64,000 nt of DNA from CAWCTB01 sp963798275 (GTDB lineage Bacteria; Acidobacteriota; Terriglobia; Terriglobales; Acidobacteriaceae). The stretch covers positions 49,767 to 113,766 of the forward strand of contig CAWCTB010000041.1 of NCBI GenBank assembly GCA_963798275.1. The letters are read 5' to 3'. The notes beneath the pieces are model-generated. The model searched no databases. It was given only the letters and a program-made list of their open reading frames with translations, and was not told where the DNA came from. Both the position numbers and the translations under genes were made by a program. Shown piece by piece: positions 42,544-49,104 of the stretch (its first letter is position 1; each line of letters starts with the position of its first letter).

Positions 42544-42611
42544 AGCAGTGGATAGTGAGCAGTGGATCGTGGATAGAAGACGGCAAGAAGTTTCGAGTTT
42601 CAAGCTTTGAG
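42544..42611. repeat. Short tandem-like repeat GCAGTGGAT(A/C)GTG
   Basis: Directly after the GH5 stop the sequence reads GCAGTGGATAGTGA then GCAGTGGATCGTGGATAG, followed by TTTCGAGTTTCAAGCTTTGAG, itself a near-repeat. Such GTGGATAG and TTCGAGTTT runs are common between acidobacterial genes in my memory. No function is known. Confidence 0.4.
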
Positions 42612-42685
42612 TGCCGGCGCCGAGCGAATAGCGATCGAGCGCCTGGCTGTTGGTAGTGGCGGGGTTCGCATTGTATTCTCAGGGC

Positions 42686-44023
42686 GTGGCGCAAAGCCTC
42701 ATTTCGAAGCGCACCCCAACGCCGGGCCTGTTGCTGGGCCTGGTGATCACGCTAGCCGCGGTGGTGGCCTATACGGGATACATCAGCTATCAGATATCGG
42801 GTCTGCGCGAACTGCAGCGAAACATCATCGATCGCAACCGGAAGGACTCGCTGCAACTGTTACGCATCCAGAACGACGTGAACTCGCTGGGTATCGCGAT
42901 GCGCGACATGCTGGACAATACTGAGCCCTACCCCCTGACCGCCTGGTCGGCGCAATTCGAGCGTATTCGCAAGGACCTGGAAGATGCCTTGCGCCTGGAG
43001 GAACAGCTTTCGACGACGTACCGCACACCGGAGCAACGGGTCTACATCGACGAGTCGCTGAAACAATTCTGGGGAACGGCGGACTACGTATTTTCGCTGG
43101 CCGGGAGCGGGAAAGAGGCGGAGGCCCGCAATCAGATCAGGGTGTCGCTGCAAGCCCATCAGGCGGCGGTGAGCATCGCGGTGGCGCGGCAGTTGGTAGC
43201 TAACAACGAGGCCGAACAGCAGGCGGGGCAGCGCATCCAGGAGATCTACGAGCGAGTGCAGATGCAGGTGTACCTGTTCCTGCTGGCGACGCTGGTTCCG
43301 ATCGTGATCACCAGCCTATACCTCATCCGCTCGAATCGGCGGCTGTTCCAGCGCATCTCGTCACTGTCGGAACAACGCAGCGACCTGGCGCAGAAGCTGA
43401 TCGCCACCCAGGAGTCAACCCTGTTGCACATCTCGCGGGAGCTGCACGACGAGTTCGGGCAGATTCTGACCGCCATGGGTTCCATGCTGCGACGGGCCGG
43501 GCGGCACGCTCCGGAGGGATCAGCCCTGCGGACGGACCTGCTGGAGGTTTCCGAAATTGCCCAGACCGCGCTCGACAAGGTGCGAAGTCTTTCGCAGGCG
43601 TTACACCCGGTGACCCTGGAGGAAGCTGGGTTGGAAAGCGCGATAGACTGGTACCTTCCCGTGCTGGAGCGGCAAAACGGTGTCGTCATACACTATGAGA
43701 AGACGGGAAGGCCTTTTCCGGTGGAGAGCCGGAGCGCTATCCATATTTATCGCGTGTTGCAGGAGGCGCTCAATAACTTTACCCGGCACTCGGGCAAGAA
43801 AGAAGTCTGGGTGCGACTGCGATTTCAGGGAGGCAGCCTGCAACTGGAGGTCGAAGATCATGGGTCGGGGTTCCAGTCGAACGGTAAGCGAGGGATTGGT
43901 TTAGTGGCCATGCGCGAACGGGCCGAATTGCTCGGAGGCAAGATCGAGTTTCTGCAGCCGGCGGGTGGCGGCACGCTGGTGAAGCTGACCGTTCCCCAGG
44001 AAGCTGTCGAGGCTGGAGTTTAG
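42686..44023 (+). CDS. NarL-type sensor histidine kinase (HisKA_3)
   Basis: 445 residues from GTG 42686 (upstream alternatives 42650 and 42656 exist; none has a strong ribosome site). Two membrane helices (about residues 12-35 and 195-217) bracket a periplasmic four-helix sensor region resembling CHASE3-type bundles. The phospho-acceptor region reads SRELHDEFGQILT with His254, followed by the ATPase domain (ALNNFTRHS N-box, EDHGSGF, GIGLVAMRERAELLGG). This is the short, NarL-pairing kinase type. It lies 8 bases before its response regulator, forming one unit. The signal is unknown; the adjacency to GH5 and sugar genes hints at a nutrient signal but is no proof. Confidence 0.9.
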   Translation: MAQSLISKRTPTPGLLLGLVITLAAVVAYTGYISYQISGLRELQRNIIDRNRKDSLQLLRIQNDVNSLGIAMRDMLDNTEPYPLTAWSAQFERIRKDLEDALRLEEQLSTTYRTPEQRVYIDESLKQFWGTADYVFSLAGSGKEAEARNQIRVSLQAHQAAVSIAVARQLVANNEAEQQAGQRIQEIYERVQMQVYLFLLATLVPIVITSLYLIRSNRRLFQRISSLSEQRSDLAQKLIATQESTLLHISRELHDEFGQILTAMGSMLRRAGRHAPEGSALRTDLLEVSEIAQTALDKVRSLSQALHPVTLEEAGLESAIDWYLPVLERQNGVVIHYEKTGRPFPVESRSAIHIYRVLQEALNNFTRHSGKKEVWVRLRFQGGSLQLEVEDHGSGFQSNGKRGIGLVAMRERAELLGGKIEFLQPAGGGTLVKLTVPQEAVEAGV

Positions 44024-44031
44024 GATTTCGA

Positions 44032-44661
44032 ATGTCTCAAAAAATCTCAGTTCTACTGGTCGACGATCACGCGCTGGTGCGGCGCGGATTCCGGCGCATC
44101 CTTGAGGACGAGTCCGACATCGTCGTCAAAGGGGAAGCGAGCAGCGGCGAGGAAGCCGTGGAGATGGCGAAGCAACTGCGACCGGACGTGATCGTGATGG
44201 ACTGCGCATTGCCCGGCATAAGCGGCCTTACCGCGACGCGGAAGATCCTGGAGCAAGATGGAGACATTGCGGTATTGATGCTAAGCATGCACTCCGAAGA
44301 TACCTGGGTGCGACAGTCCCTGGAGTCTGGCGCGCGTGGCTACATGCTGAAGAACGCGGTGGACCTGGAATTGGTCACGGCCATCCGGCGCGTGGCGGCC
44401 GGGGACCTAGTGCTCGATCCTCAAATCGACCGCGGCCCCGGCCTCAAGGGCGAGCGCGAGACCGGCCTCACGGTGCGCGAGTTGGAGATACTGCAGCTGA
44501 TCGTGGATGGCAAGTCCAACAAAGAGATTGCCTCACAGCTTGGTTTGAGTGCGAATACAGTTGCGGTGCACCGCGCCAATATCATGGATGCGCTGGGCAT
44601 TCACAAAGCGGCGGAGTTGGTGGTTTATGCGATCCGCAACGGCCTGGTGAACATCCGCTGA
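44032..44661 (+). CDS. NarL/LuxR-family response regulator
   Basis: 209 residues. The receiver domain has acidic residues Asp11-Asp12, phospho-acceptor Asp57 in VIVMDCALPG, and SMHSEDTWV and KNAVD around the conserved Thr/Ser and Lys sites. The C-terminal helix-turn-helix is the LuxR type (TVRELEILQLIVDGKSNKEIA, then ANTVAVHRANIMDALG). It starts 8 bases after the kinase stop (44023), so the two are co-transcribed. As a DNA-binding activator it may also act on its own promoter. Targets unknown. The reading frame is complete and of normal length. Confidence 0.93.
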   Translation: MSQKISVLLVDDHALVRRGFRRILEDESDIVVKGEASSGEEAVEMAKQLRPDVIVMDCALPGISGLTATRKILEQDGDIAVLMLSMHSEDTWVRQSLESGARGYMLKNAVDLELVTAIRRVAAGDLVLDPQIDRGPGLKGERETGLTVRELEILQLIVDGKSNKEIASQLGLSANTVAVHRANIMDALGIHKAAELVVYAIRNGLVNIR

Positions 44662-45298
44662 CGGGACCAATCGCGGCGGCTTGTAAGTGTCTGATAGCAA
44701 TGGGAATTGTTCTGCGGCGATACCCGCTCTCGCAATTCTCGCGAGTTAGTACATTTACGTTATTGATCGTTAGACGCGGGAAGTCTACCTTACTTTTGCG
44801 GTCGAAATCGACCATGTTTCGGACGCACTGTTCAGGAGCAAGCTGAAGTTCGCATCACCCCACCCAATTGCGAACAGAGGTTTGCTCCTACTTTTACATA
44901 GGCACTTATAGGGAGTCCCAGAATCGTGCCTGTGACTGCTGCCAAATAAGTAGCCAAAGTCCTTGCAAGCCGCTACTCTCCTGAGCTATAAAGCGCGCAG
45001 TGTAGTGCCGTTCTCAGGAGGCCGCGGGTGGTCATTCCCCCTTTTCGCGCCATACATCTCTATCTACTTCTGATCTTAAGCTCCTTAGCTTTGGAGGAGG
45101 CCATTGGCGACGACGAGTTCGCCAGTGCGGTATTGAAGAAGACGCAGTAGGCGGGCCTTCTTCAATGCGTGGCCGTGACTTCCAAGGCCTGGGGCCCCCA
45201 TCAATTCCAGAGTAGTTGTATTCCGCCTTGATGCAAACGAGCCGCAGCGGTGCGGTATAATTCGTGGCACAAAAGAGCCGAGCGCGCTTGGCATCAAT
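44662..45298. other. 637-base intergenic region with little content
   Basis: No convincing gene. A short minus-strand frame (45085-45327) overlaps the promoter of the next gene and has no ribosome site. A -10 box TATAAT is at 45256-45261, 38 bases before the ATG at 45299. The motif TAGTACATTTACGTTATTG (44747-44765) has a near copy at 8648-8666. Otherwise I see nothing. Confidence 0.5.
45256..45261 (+). promoter_or_regulatory. Candidate -10 box for the double-VOC gene
   Basis: TATAAT 38 bases ahead of the ATG at 45299. A TTGATG about 22 bases upstream is too far to be a convincing -35 box, so only the -10 call is made. Confidence 0.4.
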
Positions 45299-46213
45299 AT
45301 GCGATCTCCTGTTCTGCTAATTCTCATTGCCGCACTCGCGCCTTATGTGCCAGCTCAATCTGCAATGCCATCGTCGCAGCGCCCGGCCATCACCGGCGTC
45401 TCGCATGTGGCGTTTTATGCCAAGAATCCAGAAGCATCGAAGCACTTCTATGCTGACTTACTTGGCTTGGCGAACACTCCCGACCGGCCGAACCGTTACC
45501 TGGTGGGAGAACGGCAGTCCATCGAGATTGAGCAGTTGCCGGAAGGCCACGGGCCGGACCTGCTCTCTCACGTCGCGTTCGCGACACCCGATGCCGAAGG
45601 AGTGCGGCGCTACCTGGCGACACATGGTGTGAAGGTGCCGGAGCGGGTGAACACGGGAGGGAATGGCACGCTCTGGTTTGCCATGACCGATCCGGACGGG
45701 CATCCGATCGAGTTTGTGCAGGAGTCGAAGCAGCCGCCGTCGTCGCCAGCTTCCAGAGCGACGTTGCGGCCGGTTTCGCAGCACATGATCCACGTGGGAT
45801 TTGTGGTGCACGACCGTGCCGCCGAAGATCGCTTCTATAAAGATCTGCTGGGCTTCCGGGTGTACTGGCACGGGGGAATGAAGGAAGGGGAGACAGACTG
45901 GGTCGACATGCAGGTCCCAGATGGAACCGACTGGCTGGAGTACATGCTGCTGCACGGCTCCGAACCGCCGTCGCCGCGGGTCCTGGGGATCCTGAACCAT
46001 GTTGCACTGGGAGTCCCAAACATCAATGAGGCGGCCGACATTCTGAAATCGCGCGCTTGGAAGCCCACGGACCAGGAGCATGCGCAGATTGGGAAGGACG
46101 GCAAGTGGCAATTGAATTTGTACGATCCTGACGGAACGCGGGTGGAGTTGATGGAGTTCCGGCCGGTGCAGAAGCCGTGTTGCGCTCCCTATACCGGCGA
46201 GCATCCGCAGTAG
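45299..46213 (+). CDS. Secreted protein with two VOC (glyoxalase/bleomycin-resistance-like) domains
   Basis: 304 residues with a signal peptide (SPVLLILIAALAPYVPAQS). Two VOC modules, about residues 30-140 and 155-285, each carry the usual beta-alpha-beta layout: ITGVSHVAFYAKNP...DPDGHPIEFV and IHVGFVVHDRAAE...YDPDGTRVELM. The His/Glu residues in HVAF, HPIEF, HVGF and RVELM are in the places of metal ligands. A tandem pair can form one complete active site of the extradiol dioxygenase/glyoxalase kind. The tail has CCAPYTGEHP. The substrate is unknown. It is followed after 34 bases by the sugar isomerase gene, likely one operon to GH2. Confidence 0.85.
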   Translation: MRSPVLLILIAALAPYVPAQSAMPSSQRPAITGVSHVAFYAKNPEASKHFYADLLGLANTPDRPNRYLVGERQSIEIEQLPEGHGPDLLSHVAFATPDAEGVRRYLATHGVKVPERVNTGGNGTLWFAMTDPDGHPIEFVQESKQPPSSPASRATLRPVSQHMIHVGFVVHDRAAEDRFYKDLLGFRVYWHGGMKEGETDWVDMQVPDGTDWLEYMLLHGSEPPSPRVLGILNHVALGVPNINEAADILKSRAWKPTDQEHAQIGKDGKWQLNLYDPDGTRVELMEFRPVQKPCCAPYTGEHPQ

Positions 46214-46247
46214 AAGCCAGGCAACTCTCAATGACGGGGGAAAATAT

Positions 46248-47102
46248 ATGCTGACACGACGCAGTTTTCTGCAGTTATCAGCGACAGGAATCGCAACCGC
46301 GGCACTCAGCCGCTTCTCGATCGCGGCGCTTCACCGGGTGCCCATCGGATTGCAGCTTTACACCGTGCGTGACCAAGCCGAATCTGACCTGCCGGGCACG
46401 CTGGCGCAGATCAAGAAAATCGGCTACGACGAAGTCGAAACCTACTGGAACGTATACAACCGGCCGGCGAAGCAGTTGCACAGCATGATTGTCGATGCCG
46501 GATTGAAGGTCCCCAGCGGTCATTTCGACTATGACGGGTTGGCGGGCAAGATGGAATACGCCAAGGAACTGGGCGTGCAGTACATGGTCTGCCCGATGCT
46601 GCCGAAGACAATGTGGAACGCTGCCGACGACTTCAAGAAAGCGGGCGACCAGTTCAATCAATGGGCGGAGCAGGTGCAGAAGATGGGCATGAAGTTTGCC
46701 TTTCACAATCACAATTACGAATTCAAGAAGTTCGGCGACAAGACAGGCTTCGACATTCTGATGGCAAACACCGATCCGAAGCTGGTCGGCCTGGAGATGG
46801 ACTGCTACTGGATCACCCAAGCCGGGTTGAATCCGGTGACAATGCTGAAGAAGTACAAGGAACGCATCCACATGTTGCACCTGAAGGACCGCAAACCGGG
46901 CTTTGCGACCTCGCAGCAACTCGAACCTTCGGCGGAACATTTCACCGAAGTTGGCAGCGGAAGCATCGACTGGAAGGCAATCTTCACGGTTGCCGAGGAG
47001 CAGGGGGTGGAGCATTACTTTGTGGAGCGCGATTCGGGCGACAAGCCGGCGATGGAGAGCATCCGCATTAGCTATGAGTACCTCAATCAGTTGTTGCATT
47101 GA
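46248..47102 (+). CDS. Tat-exported sugar phosphate isomerase/epimerase-like TIM-barrel protein
   Basis: 284 residues. The N-terminus has a Tat motif (TRRSFLQLS) followed by a hydrophobic stretch. The body is a xylose-isomerase-type TIM barrel: GLQLYTVRD, MKFAFHNHNYEF, GLEMDCYW, ERIHMLHLKDRKP and HYFVERD, with the Glu, Asp and His residues that bind a metal in the AP-endonuclease-2-like fold. It probably isomerises or epimerises a sugar or inositol outside the cytoplasm. The gene lies 24 bases before the GH2 start (TTG 47126), so the two are likely co-transcribed. Tat export fits folding with a bound metal. Confidence 0.88.
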   Translation: MLTRRSFLQLSATGIATAALSRFSIAALHRVPIGLQLYTVRDQAESDLPGTLAQIKKIGYDEVETYWNVYNRPAKQLHSMIVDAGLKVPSGHFDYDGLAGKMEYAKELGVQYMVCPMLPKTMWNAADDFKKAGDQFNQWAEQVQKMGMKFAFHNHNYEFKKFGDKTGFDILMANTDPKLVGLEMDCYWITQAGLNPVTMLKKYKERIHMLHLKDRKPGFATSQQLEPSAEHFTEVGSGSIDWKAIFTVAEEQGVEHYFVERDSGDKPAMESIRISYEYLNQLLH

Positions 47103-47125
47103 GATCGGGCCAAAGGACACGACAA

Positions 47126-48964
47126 TTGCGCGTGAAAATCATTCGCTTGTTTATCCTCTTCGGGATGATGGGGCTGGCTATGGTCAGCCCCGTTTTTGCG
47201 CAACAGAAGCCGACTCTGCTGGTCGATGCTGACCATCGCACGAACATCAGCCTTGACGGTGAGTGGCACGCGATTGTCGATCCTTACGACAACGGTTATT
47301 ACGATTTTCGTATGCAGCCGCGGAGCGATGGATACTTCCGCAACGAGAGGCCGGACAAGAGCGGCAAGCTGGTCGAATACGATTTCGCTGCGTCGCCCAC
47401 GCTGAAGGTGCCGGGAGACTGGAATACGCAGCGTCCCGAGTTGTTTCTGTATGAAGGCACAGTCTGGTACGAGCGCGATTTCGACTATCGGAAGAAGCCC
47501 AATACGCGCACGTTTCTGCATATCGGCGCGGCGAATTACGTCGCGCACGTGTACGTGAATGGCGAGAAGGTCTGCGACCACGAGGGCGGGTTCACCCCGT
47601 TCGACTGCGAAGTGACGGGTGTTTTGCGGAATGGGCCGAACTTCGCTGTGATCCATGTAAACGATCAGCGCCACCGCGACGGCGTGCCGACGCTGAACAC
47701 TGACTGGTGGAATTACGGCGGGCTGACCCGCGACGTTTCGCTGGTGGAGGTGCCCAACGCGTTCGTGGACGATTATGCACTCCAGTTGCAGCGCGGACCG
47801 GAAGCGACGATCGCAGGGTATGTTCACGTGGAGGGCGCCGCGGCCGGGACGCTGGTGACTGTCAGCATTCCCGAGTTGAAGCTGAAGCAACAAGCAAAGA
47901 CCGACGCGCAAGGCCGGGCGGCGATTTCGCTACAGGCTGTGGGGCTGCAGCGCTGGTCGCCCGAAAATCCAAAGCTCTACGACATTGAGATCTTAGCGGG
48001 TGCCGATCATCTGCATGACTCCATCGGGTTCCGCACCATCGAGGTGCGAGGCACCGACATCCTGCTCAATGGCAAATCGATCTTCCTGCGCGGTGTCAGC
48101 ATCCACGCGGAAGCGCCGTACCGCTCAGGGCGAGCATGGAGCGAGGCCGACGCCCAGACGCTGCTGGGATGGGCAGAGGAATTGAATGCGAACTTCGTGC
48201 GCCTGGCGCATTATCCGCATGATGAGCGCATGACGCGGCTGGCGGACCGCATGGGAATCATGGTGTGGTCCGAGGTGCCGGTCTACTGGATGATCGAATG
48301 GGAAAATCCCGAGACGCTGGCCAACGCGAGAAACCAGCTCGAAGAAATGATCCGGCGCGACCGGAACAAGGCGTCGGTGATTCTCTGGTCGGTGGCGAAC
48401 GAGACCCCGAACACGCCGGCGCGGTTGAAGTTTCTCCGCACGCTGATTGACACCGCACACGCGGACGATCCAACGCGTCCGGTCACTGCTGCGCTGCTGG
48501 TGACGACCGAACAGGCTGGGGCTGGGAGGCGCACCAAGCTGCTCGATGATCCTCTGGGCGAATATCTGGATGTGCTGGGCTGCAACGAGTACATCGGCTG
48601 GTACGAGGGCACGGCGGATCTGGCGGACCACACCGATTGGAAATCAGCCTATAACAAGCCGCTCATCATGAGCGAGTATGGCGGCGATGCAAAGGCGGGC
48701 CTGCACGGCGGTCCCGAGGAGCGCTGGACGGAGGAGTACCAGGCGAATATCTATCAGCATCAGATCGCGATGTTAAAGCGCATTTCCTTTCTGCGGGGGA
48801 TGACTCCGTGGATCCTGATGGATTTTCGCTCGCCGCGGCGCACCCTGCCGGGAGTTCAGGACTTCTACAACCGCAAAGGGCTGATCTCCGACAAAGGCGA
48901 AAAGAAGCAAGCATTTTCCGTGCTACAGGGGTACTACCGAAGTCTGGAGCAGGCCGCGAAGTAA
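47126..48964 (+). CDS. Secreted GH2 glycoside hydrolase (beta-galactosidase/beta-glucuronidase type)
   Basis: 612 residues from TTG 47126, chosen because AAAGGA is 8 bases upstream; GTG at 47132 is the alternative. Signal peptide to about AQQ. The three GH2 parts are in order: sugar-binding sandwich (about 40-180, WNTQRPELFLYEGTVWYERDF), Ig-like domain (about 185-280) and TIM barrel (about 280-600) with acid/base Glu426 in SVANETPN and nucleophile Glu517 in IMSEYGGD. GFRTIEVRGTDILLNGKSIFLRGV (residues about 300-325) is a family hallmark. It releases a beta-linked sugar, which the upstream isomerase and downstream uptake could use. The repeat with two hairpins at 49009-49062 follows. Confidence 0.9.
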   Translation: MRVKIIRLFILFGMMGLAMVSPVFAQQKPTLLVDADHRTNISLDGEWHAIVDPYDNGYYDFRMQPRSDGYFRNERPDKSGKLVEYDFAASPTLKVPGDWNTQRPELFLYEGTVWYERDFDYRKKPNTRTFLHIGAANYVAHVYVNGEKVCDHEGGFTPFDCEVTGVLRNGPNFAVIHVNDQRHRDGVPTLNTDWWNYGGLTRDVSLVEVPNAFVDDYALQLQRGPEATIAGYVHVEGAAAGTLVTVSIPELKLKQQAKTDAQGRAAISLQAVGLQRWSPENPKLYDIEILAGADHLHDSIGFRTIEVRGTDILLNGKSIFLRGVSIHAEAPYRSGRAWSEADAQTLLGWAEELNANFVRLAHYPHDERMTRLADRMGIMVWSEVPVYWMIEWENPETLANARNQLEEMIRRDRNKASVILWSVANETPNTPARLKFLRTLIDTAHADDPTRPVTAALLVTTEQAGAGRRTKLLDDPLGEYLDVLGCNEYIGWYEGTADLADHTDWKSAYNKPLIMSEYGGDAKAGLHGGPEERWTEEYQANIYQHQIAMLKRISFLRGMTPWILMDFRSPRRTLPGVQDFYNRKGLISDKGEKKQAFSVLQGYYRSLEQAAK

Positions 48965-49008
48965 AGACCTACAACATTTTCAGAGATGGAGTAGACCGAG
49001 TCCCCTCA

Positions 49009-49062
49009 GGGGCTAAAGCCCCACTCCGTTGATGCCAGATGCGGCACGGCTGAAGCCGTGCC
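49009..49062. repeat. Two-hairpin intergenic repeat (REP-like)
   Basis: Hairpin 1: GGGGCT aa AGCCCC (49009-49022, arms 49009-49014 and 49017-49022). Hairpin 2: GGCACGGCT ga AGCCGTGCC (49043-49062), a 9-pair stem. The string CACGGCTGAAGCCGTGCCCTTTCAA is one that I recall as recurring in acidobacterial intergenic DNA. Located between convergent genes, it may also stop transcription from both sides. Confidence 0.6.
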
Positions 49063-49104
49063 CTTTCAAGGCGAGACGTGGACTACATTAACTGTGAAAC
49101 CGGA

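Noticed and set aside
45085..45327. 80-codon minus-strand frame upstream of the VOC gene
   Set aside because: No ribosome site, overlaps the promoter and start of the next gene, composition like a chance frame.
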